Assembly: GCA_020746835.1 (NCBI GenBank)
Contig: JAGPNK010000002.1
Location: forward strand, 3,224,001-3,288,000
Direction of reading: 5' to 3'
Length of the DNA stretch: 64,000 nucleotides
Source of the DNA: Stachybotrys elegans
Lineage: Eukaryota; Ascomycota; Sordariomycetes; Hypocreales; Stachybotryaceae
This document shows positions 23,706 through 37,340 of the stretch, one piece after another (the first letter of the stretch is position 1; every line of letters starts with the position of its first letter). The notes beneath the pieces are model-generated. The model was not told the origin of the DNA. It did no database searches and saw nothing but the letters and a program-made list of their open reading frames with translations. The translations under genes were made by a program, and so were the position numbers.

Positions 23706-26153
23706 CTACGACGAGGCCTCGTTCGCGACGACTCCGTTCGTCAGTCCATTCGTATGAGCCTCGGGGGCGTGTCCGTTGGGCTGGTTCGATTCGCCTTCTG
23801 TCTGGCCAGCACTCTTCACACCCTTGTCAAGTGGCTGAGAAGGAGAGAAGTCAGGGACATCGGCAGACAGCTGGCTGGGACCTCCGTGCCCATTGACGGC
23901 ACCGCCGTTCATCATGCCATTGACTCCGTGACCGTTGGTGAGTTCACCGGTATAAGGTGGGTATTGAACCTCACCAGGGATGGGGTATGCGGGAGGCGAG
24001 GCCATGCCGTAGGGCATTGGGGGCATTCCGTTGTAGGGGTGCCCAAAGTGATAGCTTCGGCTCTTGAACGAGAACTGGTTAGGTCCGTGGTTACGGGCAA
24101 GCTCGTCGCGCTCTCCCATGGGGAGGACGAAGGTCTCCCAGCCACTTCTTCGTCGCAGCCTTTCGCAATCGTCATCGCCCAAGACAAAGTCGATCTCATT
24201 CGACTCCTCACAGACCGCTCGGATGAGGCCCAAGTCTCCAGAAAGCTCTCGCATGCGCTTGAAGGCGGCGACAAAGTGGAGAGGCACGAAGCCCTGAGAG
24301 TCCATCCTCTTCCGCAGATACATGTCCTTGCAAAGGTTCTCAATCGAGAAGTAGTACTCGATCTGTGACTTAATGAAGGGCATCATGGCGTGGTCCCAGT
24401 AAGGGGGCTGGAAGGGCATGGCCGACATGGGCGCCATGGGGTACTCATAGCCCGCAAATTGGGTCTGCACTGGAGGGACTCGCGACGAGCCGTTGGGAAG
24501 CGACATGCGGTGGTAGTTTCCGCTGCCGGCGTTTCGTCCGCCTCGGCCGCCTCTCTGAGTAGGAGGCATGTACATCTGTCCCTGGCCATTCTGCCTGGCG
24601 GGCGGGCTGTATGGGCCCTGGGCCCGAGAGGCCGGGCCGCCACCCTGAGTGAATCCTCCAGAGTTTATGGACTGGCTCTGGCTATGTGAGTTACCGAAAT
24701 GGTTGCCTCGGCCACGGAAGCCTCCCCGCCCCCTCTCATTGCGACCCTCTGGACGCTCTCGGGGCGCATGATTGGACTCCTGGTTGAACTATTAGCAAAT
24801 GACCTGATGGATGTGCTTTGGGTAAAGCTGCGGTAAACAAACACGACTCACAGTTGCTTGGGCCGGTGCGACATCCTTTCCCTTTTCAGCACCGTTGTGG
24901 GGTGCGGGTTTTCTGGACTCACGGCCATGCGCCGCATCACCTGCCGGACGTCTACCCTGCTGAGATGGCTGTGCAGCTCCATTGACACCAGCAGGACTCT
25001 CACGGGGGGGCTTCTGAGTCTCGCTAGACTTGCTGGGGGGTGCAGCGACAGATGTCTTGTCGCCAGCCTGCTGAGCTGTAGCGTGCCTGGGGCCATTGTT
25101 GGCTCGGGCACCTCCCCGAGGCTTGGAGCCGCGATTGACCTGAGTTTCGAAGGAGACAGAGGGAACATAATCATACGTGATCCACTTGTTCTTATGCGAC
25201 GGCTTAGACTGGGCAGCATCGTCCTGGTTCTGGCCCTCGACACGGTCAACCTTGTCGACGACCTTTTTCTTATCCTCCTTGGTGGCAATCTCCGGAGTAG
25301 GCCATGCGGTGGCATCCTCGACAGGAGGGGGAACCTCGGTCTTGGCATCCTTGCCGTCCTTCTCAGGGAGTCTAGATCCGCGGCTGCCATTGCGATCTGG
25401 GCGCTGGGCGTCGCCTGCCTTTCGGACCGGCTTCACACCGTTTGTAAAAGAAGCTTCGCGTGGCGAGTCCTCGGCAGCATCCTCCGCGGATCTGCCAGAC
25501 TTCTTCGTGTCCTCGGCTTGCTCAGACGAGGCCTTGGGGGCGTCTTGCTGGGAGGCCGGGGTGGGCTTGGCTTTCGCCAGCTGGGCCTCCTTTCGCTGGT
25601 GCCAGATGTTGACGGTAGGGATAGGTGCCTCGGACAGCTCAATCTTGGGAGGCTCGGGCTCAGTTTCCTGGTCCTTATCTCCAGTCTGCTCTGTCGTTTG
25701 CTTCTCTGATGTCTTGCCCTTCTTGCCCCTCCGGGGCTTTCGGGAGTCCTGCTCGTCAACGGATCGCGTCGTGGCGCTCGACGACCTCGTGCCCTTGTCA
25801 TTGCGTCGCCAAGGGCGGTTTAGCCGCTCGGAATCGTCGTCTCGCTTCGACTCGGAACGTCGTTCCTGGACAGACTCGGATCGAGCGTCGATGTCGGACT
25901 CGGGGACACTCTCGAACTCCTGCTTCTCAGGAGCCACTGGGCGAACGGCATCTGGCTCGGCGGGGTTCTCGGCAGCAGCCGAAGCCTTGTCGGCTGCTGG
26001 CGGTGGTAGGCTCTGGCCATCGGAGGTGGCATCGGTCTGGGAATTTGAAGGAAGTACATTCTGCCCCTTGGCAGCCTGTGCATATGAGAAAGTTGAAGGG
26101 GCCGCCATCTCGACTATGGTAGACGATGATGTCAGTGTTGCGGTCGCTGTCAT
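23706..26153 (-). CDS. La-motif RNA-binding protein of the Sro9/LARP1 group
   Basis: Two exons, 26153-24852 and 24779-23706, join in phase 0 across a 72 bp intron (donor GTGAGT, acceptor CCAG) and give 791 residues. The first 430 residues are disordered, with FSYAQAAKGQ near the start, many Ser/Glu/Lys stretches and a short conserved block NKWITYDYVPSVSFETQ. After an RGG-like region (GRGGFRGRGNHFG) comes the La motif at about residues 566-647, containing IKSQIEYYFSIENLCKDMYL, RKRMDSQGFVPLHFVAAFKR and DDCERLRRRSGWE. The tail is Pro/Gly/Asn-rich. Yeast Sro9 and metazoan LARP1 bind mRNA and affect translation in the cytoplasm. The first ATG of the frame is at 26153; a second at 26108 (MAAPSTFSYAQ) is equally plausible. 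Confidence 0.9.
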
Positions 26154-27908
26154 GTCAAGCTTGACCAGTGAAGTCGGCCTTGACACGACTGGACAAGGCA
26201 ATGATCCTGGACGGCCTGTGCTCGTCCAGCTCCCAGCGGAGACAAGCTATCCCTAGAGGAAGAGACAAACTCCCTCGAGAGGTGTGGGCAATGGCCGTGT
26301 GGAGAAGTGTATGACAAGAGGCGTCTCAATCGGTATCGAAGCTCTCGGCACAGCGGACTTCCGACTCGATGTTCTTGACAGAAAGGGTCTCTTGCCGTCA
26401 ACCAGCCGAGTGGTCACTCGGGGGGTTTGACTTTTGTGGTGATGTGTTTCGGCAAGGGCGGGCGGTGCGTTTCCGGGTCCGAGAGACGTTGAGGCGCTCA
26501 GAGATGGCAAACGGCTCGGGGGGGATCGCTGGGCCAAATCTCGAGAGGGAGATGTTGGTGTAGGAGGAGGAGGAAGGAGGGGGGGCCGAGGTCCAAGAGG
26601 TCAGCGTCGCTGCAAGTTGGCGCCGACAGGGCCAAAGAAAAGCAGATGACGATGGCACGCACACGGGCTGTTGAGAGTCAAGGGAAAGCAGCCAGGCTCC
26701 TTTAATGCGGGAAGCACAGCCTGGAAGAAGCAGGGAAGGAAAAATGAGAAGGGGAATCGAGACAGATGGAGCCGCAGCGGCAATTTTTCAGAGAAAGATT
26801 GGCTGCTGCAGGAAAGGTGGTCAAGGTAAAAGGGCAGGTGGTGAGGTAGGGTCTATAGGTTTTTTTTTTCTGCCTTGTGTGAACGGACGAGTTAAATTTT
26901 TTTTTTTTATTGGGCTTGGTTGGCTACTAGTAATAAGAGGGTACATTTGATGGTTCCCCTCCCTGGCAGGTGGTCGTACGGGTACCTCTTGAATACCTTC
27001 TGCCTGGGGCGGGCGAAAGGGCCTTTTTAGCTCTGGCCTGGAGTTAATACTAAGTTGCCTACTACAGGTAGTAAATACTACATGCCTCTTTGGTAGTGTG
27101 CGTAGTACTAAGGTACCTAGGTAGTGGTGAGCAGGCCATAGGTAGGCAGGCAGCAACAAACAGCCATGAGAGTACAGTATTTGAGGAAATGTAGGGCGTA
27201 ATAATGGGGTAACAAAGCCAGGCGCACTTTGCACTTGATGAGGTACATTTGCTAGGTGGTCATGGAATAGGCAAGCGAATATGTAGAACAGCGAGGCATA
27301 CGAACCTACCAGGTAGCCTGGCAATGAATCATGGCCTATAAAAGGGCCCTGTTGTTCAGTGACGGCCCCAGTGGTGGGGAACCTTGCGGGAGTCCAGCGC
27401 CTCATTGCACTCCCTGTCCGCGGGCTCTCTTTGGTAAGCAGCAAGTCCAGGTAGGCCGGATGTACATGAAGCACCAAAACACTGGGAAGACACTAAAAAG
27501 CCCACCACATTCTCCATCGATGGTTCACAAAATCTTGCCATGATCTGAATGCAGGCCCAATATCGCTCTTTCTAAGAACCGTTGCCTGGATGGGACCAGA
27601 TTACGCTGCAGCCTGATTGATGTCAACGGGCGGCCGAGAATGCATCACGAGCTGAACAATGCCGTTGCAGAAATATGGGGATGCTGTCTAGGAGATCTCG
27701 GGCTACAAACAACGGCCCAAGGTTCTTTTGCCCTCTCTCTTTGCCTGCACTTCAGGGCAAACACTCGCGGGTTTTTTATATGACCCGATGGCCTATCCTG
27801 ACGTCCTGCCAGAGAGTGGGGACTGCGCGAATATGAACCGGGCGGCCCACCCTGCTCTCCTAACAGTACTGCGTGCTTGTGTTTGTTGTGTTTGTGCGCT
27901 GGAGCAAC

Positions 27909-27948
27909 ATGCCAATGCCAATGCCGATGCCAATGCCAATGCTGCTGC
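27909..27948 (+). repeat. (GCCAAT)n hexanucleotide repeat
   Basis: Six to seven units of GCCAAT or GCCGAT are followed by GCTGCTGCC. Confidence 0.9.
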
Positions 27949-28184
27949 CAGGCTGTTTCACATACGGGAGCTACTGAGTGCGAGCTATAAATCAGAAGCA
28001 AATAAATGTAATGCTATTACGTACCTAGGTATTAATGACGCTTAAAACTTTTTGTTGGGCTTGTGACACACAAGGTACGTACTTTGCGGCTGGAACCTAA
28101 TAGAAGAATGATTTGATTCTGATCTATTCCTCACACTGTGGCAGATGAGTACGGGAGTATATAGGGCAAAAAGGTCCGAAAGTA

Positions 28185-28505
28185 AGTAATAATCGATTCT
28201 TGCTACTAAGTATATAAAAATATAGAAGATGATACTATAATAGATATAATGTTATAATGTTTTTTAAAAACATATATAGATGGCTTTTATTAAATTCCCT
28301 ATAATAAATAGCCTTTTTAATAGTTTTTATTATAATGGTTTTTATAGTAGCTTTTATAATAGCTTTTAATAGTATTTATAATTATAATAAGTTTAAATTT
28401 ACATTTAGTAATGAAAATAACCCTTCTACTATGGGTTTTATATATTGATTTTTATTATTTTCTATATATAGCAGCAAATGGTATATTATTTACTTTTGGA
28501 CTTTT
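28185..28505. other. AT-rich island, possible decayed mobile element
   Basis: Composition changes abruptly to almost pure A/T with very many TA steps (for example TATAATAGATATAATG), with no reading frame. The flanks carry TACCTAGGTA on the left (28021-28032) and TAGGTACCTA on the right (28510-28520). In filamentous ascomycetes such islands are often repeats degraded by repeat-induced point mutation. That origin is inference, since no terminal repeats or coding remnant are visible. Confidence 0.5.
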
Positions 28506-28589
28506 TTGACTAGGTACCTATATACCACCGAATCCGTACATGTAGTTAGACTGGCGGGAGGTACGTACCTCTTCCAAGCTGCGCAATGC

Positions 28590-28700
28590 ACACCCTCTTA
28601 CTTCCCACCCTCTTCTTCTTGGTCTTCTTCTCTTCCTCCTCCTCCTCCTCTTCCTCTTCCTCTTCCTTTCCCTTCCCTTTTCTTCTTCATCCACACTCTC
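28590..28700 (+). promoter_or_regulatory. Pyrimidine-rich tract of the enolase promoter
   Basis: A run of TCC, TTC and CTT units covers about 100 bases and ends about 70 bases before the inferred leader intron. CT-rich blocks just upstream of transcription starts are typical of strongly expressed glycolytic genes in filamentous fungi. Confidence 0.6.
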
Positions 28701-28772
28701 CAGATATCTTCTTATTTTCCCGCTTCACGAGACAATTCTTTCGTGAAGCTCTCCTGAATCTCGTTATCAACG

Positions 28773-29086
28773 GTCAGTACCCCTCCAAGCTCCCAAGCAT
28801 CCGTCACCCTAGCTCTTGCTGCCCCTCCATCGTCGTTTTGCTTCCTTTTTACCCCACCGCGGAGGCACCTCTTTTGCTACCTTGCTTCATTGGAGCTATG
28901 CTTGGGTCCTTGAGGCATATTCCTGTTTAGCTTTGCTTCTCAGCTGCATCTCATTTCAATTGGGGCTCGCTCTCTGCCTGTTAAAGCATGGCAAGGACAT
29001 TCGCCCAAAGCTCTTCTTTCCTCCTACAGCCTCCACCGCCATTGTCCAAGTTTTCTTCAAAAGCTGACATTGTCTTGCTACTCTAG
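28773..29086 (+). other. Inferred leader (5' UTR) intron of the enolase gene
   Basis: A GTCAGT donor at 28773 pairs with a CTCTAG acceptor ending at 29086. A GCTGAC branch-point sequence lies 20 bases upstream of the acceptor. The spliced leader would reach the ATG after 33 bases. This is inference from sequence, with no transcript evidence. Confidence 0.5.
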
Positions 29087-29092
29087 ACCTAA

Positions 29093-30661
<1,569 letters not shown>

Positions 30662-32522
30662 GCCTAAATAAACTTGGCCAATAGCGGGTGCATTCGCAAT
30701 TTTTGGTCCTCACAGCTTCCATTCGGAGTATAATTTGATGCACGCTTAGCCAATAGAAACTCGTTATGAACAATGACTAGAGCGGCATGCATTCGTTGTG
30801 AAGTCACTGCTTGGAACTAAGTAACTTTTCGGCGTTGCCTGAGCCACCCAGGTACAAGGCGGGGTACCTGCAACTAGCTCCGCATGACCAGCAAAGAGCA
30901 AGTACACGATGCAGTCCTCGGGAGGTTTTGTTTGAGCAATCAAGGTGAGTCAACCCCTCCTCCCAACCCCTACCTGTACCTACCCCAAGCCTCTCAGACA
31001 GGTGGGGCGGCATCTGAAAAAGCTGTTGAGCTCAGGCCAGCCATTTTTTACTGTCGGAGGAGGGGGCGAGAAGACGACCTCGAGGCCCGAGAGACAGAGA
31101 GGGAAAATCCCAGCCTGACCGGCAACGCCACCAGGCCAGCAGAATAATGATCTACCTGCAGCCGCTGCTCCATTGGCGGATGATCTGGGTATTCCGCTAG
31201 CTCTCTTCCGCTGCCTTGCTTGCCTCCTCAACCACATCCAAACATCCCACCTTGCCCATCCCACCCAAAAGCACCTCCCACCTCACGTCAGTGCCACCAG
31301 ACCCTGCCTAGGCACACGGCGGCAGCAAATCGCCAAGCAGCTTCTCCACACATGCGGTAATGCCATCATGTCAGACAATCGGGAAGGGATACAGGAGGCA
31401 GATAATCCCTCTCACGCATAGCGTATCTGTTGCCGTGACCTGGATAGGCGGCGTGTAAATACCGCTAGCACCTCATGTCGACATGACTAGCAATGATCTG
31501 ATTTTTGTCAAGTAGTCCTCAAGCTTAGTGCGTCTAATTGCTACGATATCTGCCCCATTGAGGTCCGTGATATCAGACGAAGGGGGTCTCCTTCGCATCA
31601 GTACCCATCATGCGCCATATAAGCTACAGGTTGGCCACGATTTTGCCAAATCATTGCCCTACTCAGTAGTAAGCAGTGACTGACTTACCGCGAGGGCTAG
31701 AGTTCTGCTGTTGTGCCCTATTTTGGGCCACGGCTGAGATACCGCATTTTGCCTGCCCAGGCAATTGGATAGGGTGACCAGGGAATGGCTTCCTCCCGTT
31801 GTCTGCATTTCAGTAATCCCTCCTTCTTTTTGGCCCGAATGAATATGGATGCCTCTCCTAGGTGCACATCTACCGCCTTCACCTCGGGAGATGCCTTGTC
31901 AAGAGCAGTCAATTCTCGCCAGCCCGGTTAACAACGGGGCCTCGGAGCTAGGATATCTGTCTCGAAGCCGATCTGTTAAGTCGTGGATACGCGTTGCCCC
32001 ATCACCTGTACCTGACTACTCGCATTGGTGGGCATTGTGTGGTGATAGCCCACCCCAAAAGGCCAGTTGATCATGCTGCCTGTGGCCATGAATCTAGCCG
32101 AAACCGTGACGGTGGTGTCCTGGTGGGGGCGGTATGCAGACAGGTAGGTACCTGAGCCGCGTGGTCCGGCTTACATCGACACATTGGAACGTATAAACTT
32201 TGAACTCATGTGCTATAATGGACAACTCGTGTCCCGAAACGTCTTGCGCTCGGCACTACTCTGCACTCATATCTCATCAAAATAGGGATGCCTGGTCGCC
32301 TGTTGTACACCGCCAGTGCTCCTGGCTTGACAGGTTTCACAATGCAGTGTACAAGAAGCACAAGAACTGAAACCTCATCCATCAACGGCAAGACTGTTTC
32401 GCTGGCAAATCAATTCTGCCCACGTGTTAAGACAAAGTACACGATAGGTGCAGTATTCGGCCCATTGCTCGTGACCGACAGTTCACTTGTGCCTGTATTG
32501 TTGTGGCAATCTCATGGGCACC
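30662..32522. other. Convergent intergenic region, enolase to bZIP gene
   Basis: A 1.9 kb spacer with two gene ends facing each other. Short frames on both strands have no recognisable product. Nothing else is supported apart from the 3' UTRs expected at both ends. Confidence 0.65.
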
Positions 32523-33957
32523 CTAGGCGTGCATAGAGATGACGCCCTCAATGGCGTCCCGCACCTCAAACTCTTCAATCACAGCTCCGAAGCTGACAAG
32601 AGGAAAGCAGGTTAGCCACATGCATTCTCAAAGGATAGCCGGTTAAAGACACATACCCATAGCACCTCACTTTCCTGCACAGCTCTTCGGCGAGCCGTTG
32701 GAAGGCGGAAGGCTGCAGCTCACGGAATTTAGGGTGGCCCATGATCATCCCCCATGCCATGACGGGCGTCATCTCGCCATCAAGGTCCAGCCGCATGCTG
32801 AGGTCCAGCAGGACCGCGAGGCTGCTCTTGTTGAGCTCCCAGGTTCCTGGCATCGCCTCTCCGTTTTCAGTAACCTGGAAGGGGCCCTGTTGCGAGAGCT
32901 CCCCAAAGGGCTGTGGTGGGCAGGACGCCATCAAAGCGTGTCCGCAGGGTTCGCCGCCCGGTTCGGATGCTCGGTCCATCAGAAAGGGCAGGTGGCCCAT
33001 GCATGGTTTTTCGAGTCTATTAACCCCTCGAAAAGACGGTAGTCGTTAGCAAAAAGACGGCCCTGTGCTAGATGGTGCTGCGGTTTGTGATGCCGCAGGG
33101 GACGTGATGATTTATTTCTTCATTGCGGGGGAGAGGACGTGAAGGCCTTCGAGGAGGGATTATCGTACGTTAAGACGAAGTCAATTCCCTCTTGCTCATA
33201 ATCAACATGCTTGTTGTTCATGATCTGCTGTTGCTGCTGCTGCGGGATCATGTCGCGCTGTCGAAAACCCGTCACGAATTGCGGCTGGCTGGATGCTTGT
33301 AATAGCGGCGAGACAGATGTGGCAGTTGAACGGGATGCCATGCCTGGCGTAAAGACACCCTGGGACGTCGTCGTGTGGCTACGATCGGAGACACTAGCGC
33401 CGACACTGCGGTTGCTCATCATGTCGTCGGGTGTAGACCCGGAATATTGGATCCCATTGCGACTAAGAACCTCCCTGAGGTGACGGTTCTCTTCGGCCAG
33501 CTTGTCCTTGGCTTGCGAGGCGGTGGTGAATACCTCCTTCAGTCTGAGGACCTCGTCTTCCAATGCCTTGACATAGAGTTCTTTTCTCTCGCGATGCGTT
33601 CTACGGTGCGCCAACAATTGTCAGAAGAGCCTATGGTAGTCTTGGGATAAGGCAAGTCGAGTCTCACCGTTGCGCTTGTCGGTTGAGCTCCTGTCTCCGC
33701 GTCAACGCAGGCTTACTGTCTGGCTTTGGACCTCTCCGTTTGGGCGGGTTCCCATCTGAAAAAAGGCATCAGCATTGGAGACTCGTCACAGGGCACGATG
33801 AATTGGCGCTGCGAGACTCACCACGGGTGGTTTTCTTTTCCGCCACCGACTTCAGGATGCTGGCGCTCAGCGCGGAGGGAGCGCCTTGATCCTGCTGCAA
33901 GCCTTCCATTGGGTCTGATGAGAACGGCGAGAATTCCTTGTCTCCCACTGCGGACAT
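32523..33957 (-). CDS. Yap-like fungal bZIP transcription factor
   Basis: Five exons (33957-33822, 33755-33668, 33600-33169, 33016-32657, 32592-32523) have consistent phases and give 361 residues. Introns are 66, 67, 152 and 64 bp. A PKRRGPKPDSKPALTRRQE linker leads into the basic region NRQAQRTHRERK, which has the Yap/Pap1-type N-x2-A-Q-x3-R core. A leucine zipper follows (KALEDEVLRLKE to ENRHLREVL, about residues 82-118). The middle is Ser/Gln-rich with a run of six Gln. The C-terminal domain is conserved-looking and carries cysteines in EKPCMGH, GEPCGHALMASCPP and LCRKVRCYG, then an acidic FEVRDAIEGVISMHA end. The start is set by the first in-frame ATG, since the frame upstream has none before a stop. 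Its targets are not known to me. Confidence 0.9.
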
Positions 33958-36900
33958 AATGGGTGCTGGGAGCAGTGGAAAGCCTCCTTTGGGCTCTTGG
34001 GGCTCCGAAGTGCTGGGTGGGGGTTTGACCAAGTGATGCCCTGGCTCTAGCCCGAATCCCTTGCCGCCTGGGCTGGGGAGATAAGGTAGGCGTGGTGTGT
34101 GGGCGCTTTAGCTAATGATGATGCTTGGAGTAATTAGAAGGATGAGCTGGCCGAAGAGCGATCGGAGCGAAATCCTTTGCGGCTGCTCGTCAAGAGCTCG
34201 GCTGGCAGAGATGGAGGGCGAATCGTCAGGGCCCCTCCTTCAGTCTTTTCTAGAGAAATTGGCCACGGGTGAACGGATGAGAGTGAGCAGCTCTGGCCGA
34301 TAAGAGAACGGCGCAGCGGCTGCAGCGGCGTCTGGCGGCTATCTGAGGGCTCGGTGGCATGCAAGCCTGACAAGGCAAACGCGGACAGTGTGATTCCTTT
34401 AGCAGCTCCAAGAGTGTTGTTGCGTTGAAGGTTCAAGACGAGGCATGAGACACGAGACAAAAGTGAAGGAGCCTGGCGGCGGCTGGTGGCTGAGCGAACT
34501 GTGGTGGGCGAGTCCTGGCGTGCACTTTGACACCTTGACACCTCGACGCTACTACCTAATGGGACCTGGCTTGGCCGGGCCCTTTTGGTACCGGTAATGG
34601 CGGGGCGGGGCAGTGTCTGACACAAGACAAAAGGAATTCCACGGTCTGAGTCTGACGTTCGTCTGAAGCGGGTAGGGTAGCGAACAGTGCGGCCGGCCGG
34701 AGACGAAAGCTGGCCACCAGCGAATGTATGATGCATGACCTTGGCGTTGGGCTGCCTCATTAGCGCTTCAACTTACGGGGGAGTGGCCTATCCGGTCTTG
34801 GGGTTTTGCTTTTCTTGTTGAGTGTCGTATGACGCGAGAAGAAAGAAAAGAAAAAGGACATGTGCTGTTGAGTGTCGTGATCAGGTAACTATCGCGTTCC
34901 TACCTGTAGGCACTGCGCCAATTGTACAGAGTACTCAGGCCATATCTACAGATGATGCTGCTAACCACCAATACAGAGTGCAGTGAATTTTCAATGCCTT
35001 CCTTGCCAGCCTACACTTTTGCCCCTCCATTCACCAACCATACTACCTAGGCAGACCAAGCTGCAGCCAGTTCTACCATGTTCCGTAGCATCAAGCATAC
35101 CACTCTCATGGTTAGAACCCTTGTATGCTTTGAGCTGCGTGGCTTGATGCGTGGACCAATTGGTCAAGCGACCGCTCCCCCACGAGCTTCATACCCTTGC
35201 CTCCTGTACAGGGTTCCGTTCGGAAGACTCCCCCATTTATGCTACCTGACAATCTTCGTGTGGTGCAATAAACAATCCGTGTCTGGCTTCCCTTCCTCTT
35301 GCCATGACTGGGCTATCTAGCCGTTTCATAGCACCCTCGAGTGGGACTTGTGAGCCATGTCATGCATACATACATACATACATACATACATAGTACGTTT
35401 CTAGGGCCCGTGTCCATGTTACTATTGGAGGGAAGATGTGATGCTACTCCGTCCCTGCCGACCTACAACACTACAGGAGTAATGGTATGTTTTGGGTGAT
35501 GTCCAGTGGTGTGAGGCTGATCATGAGGAGACCAGGCACCCTTGGTGCTTGTTCACCCAAGTTTTTGTCATACTTGGTAGGAGGAGACGGGACGAGCAAG
35601 ACCAGGGGCGACACGTTTGCATTCATTGTTCCTTGGCCTTGAAAGTTGAAACGAAGCAGCCGAGCCCCGGTATACATCTAGCTGGCCTGGAGGTTATCCG
35701 CCGAGGGGCGGCGAGAAGCACGACGGCGCAGACCCCCCTGGAGCTACTAAAATGCATGTTGCTACGGATGTGCCCTGTCAATGGTCATGGTGCAGCGAGG
35801 TGGAACTTGCTCCAGTGCTGCTGGACTGGCCATCGAGGCGCAGCGATTCTCAATGTGACCCCCTCCTTTCAGATCGTGTGCAAGGAGCCAGTGACAGGTT
35901 TTTCTTTGTTTTTTTTTTTTTTTCCCCTTGCCAAGCAGAGCCATACCTCCCTTATTTGATTTCACCCCCGGCAGAGGCGAGGAGGATGGCCTTGTGAGGG
36001 TCAGTCGGCGTAGGCTGATGTGATGGGATGGGTTGCAGCTAGGAGACAATGATAAATACTATCGGGTACCTAGAGCAAGGCAAAAGGTTACCATGGGTGC
36101 GGGCAACGGGTGACATCCGATTGCATTGCCCATGGGCACACCACCTACTTGGCACCTGTGGTCAGATTCGTGCCGCCGTTGCTGCCGCTCTTGACACTGC
36201 TCTGGGTGTTACGGGTGAAGGTCTTGAGCCTGGGTTAGTTACGGAGGCCAGGATAGCTGCTGCTGTCGCTGCCACTGATGAAGGTCCCGGGCTGTTGTTA
36301 ACGGTAGCGAACCTGTCCTCGGCGGGAGCAAGATGGCTCTGATAGTGTAGGTACTAGTATGCAGGCCCATTCTACTACATACCTAAGGTGGGTAATAAGA
36401 GATTCTTCGAGTACTAACTTAGGAGGTAGGTACGTAGTACTGTTTTCGCACTGGTTTAGCACTGTGCCCGGTTTCCACTCCAGTGCAGAGGGGGAGAGGC
36501 AGGCCAGAGAGAGGAGCACGGCTTCGTCTCAGGCTGCTTCTGTGGGCCAAATGAGAACAAAAGAGTCTGAGAAATTAACAGGATCGATGCTGGTGATGAC
36601 TGGAACTACCTGGGCAACCCTATGTTGTACACAGAACATGCCTTGGACTGGTGATGAATTGTCTTCTTTGACTTTCTGGCAACCCACTGCCGCTACGGCG
36701 CATTGAAGCTCTCTACAGTGGCTACTAGAAGGGAGTTCCTGTGCCGTGATTGGTCAGCCGTCGGCCTTCCCCGCTTAATGATCATGGGAAGGGAAACGCG
36801 ACCACCAGACCATCGTGAATTATCTTTGCCCAGCGTCCCAACTTTATCCAGGCTCATCCATTTGCACGCCCGGACGCGAATTGCTGTTGCAGAGGCCCCG

Positions 36901-37340
36901 GCCTTTTCTTTTCGCTGCCGCCTCCGACCCGTCGCCCTCCCGATCGCTGCCTGACGGCTCCATTGGCCAACTCGGACCAGCAATTCAATCTCCTGGCCGC
37001 CAACGCCGTGGCGTGTGCCCGCTTCTCTCGTCCTCGACTTCGACTTCGACTTCGACTCGGTTAGCCAGAGAGGTTCTCGCTCGTGTCGGCAAGCATCCGT
37101 CATGTCTTCGACTCTCGCGGGTCTATGATTCTGGCGTCTTTGCCGGACCCTCGAGTCTTTTGCTAGCACGATACAACACCACCTAACCCAATCCTCCCCC
37201 GCCCTTGATCGGCCCTTCGACCTCGCCCAGCCTGCCAAACCGTGGCCACCACCGTCGTCTTCGAACCTCGAGCTCGACCCAGAACCCCAAGCTACGAACA
37301 AGCTCTCTGCAATATTCCTCGGCCTAGGCCACTCCTGGCC
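33958..37340. other. Divergent intergenic region, bZIP gene to RIM15
   Basis: A 3.4 kb spacer between divergent genes. It contains a (CATA)n repeat at 35365-35392, a T run near 35910-35925, TACCTA/GTAC-rich stretches around 36340-36440 and, just before RIM15, a CT- and CG-rich leader with (GACTTC)n. The 208-residue open frame at 34134-34760 on the minus strand is probably the bZIP 5' leader, not a gene. Confidence 0.65.
35365..35392 (+). repeat. (CATA)n microsatellite
   Basis: Seven tetranucleotide units in the spacer upstream of RIM15. Confidence 0.95.

Noticed and set aside
34134..34760. 208-residue minus-strand open frame upstream of the bZIP gene
   Set aside because: Ser/Arg/Pro-rich, no family resemblance, and in the position of the bZIP 5' leader. 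Likely fortuitous in GC-rich DNA.
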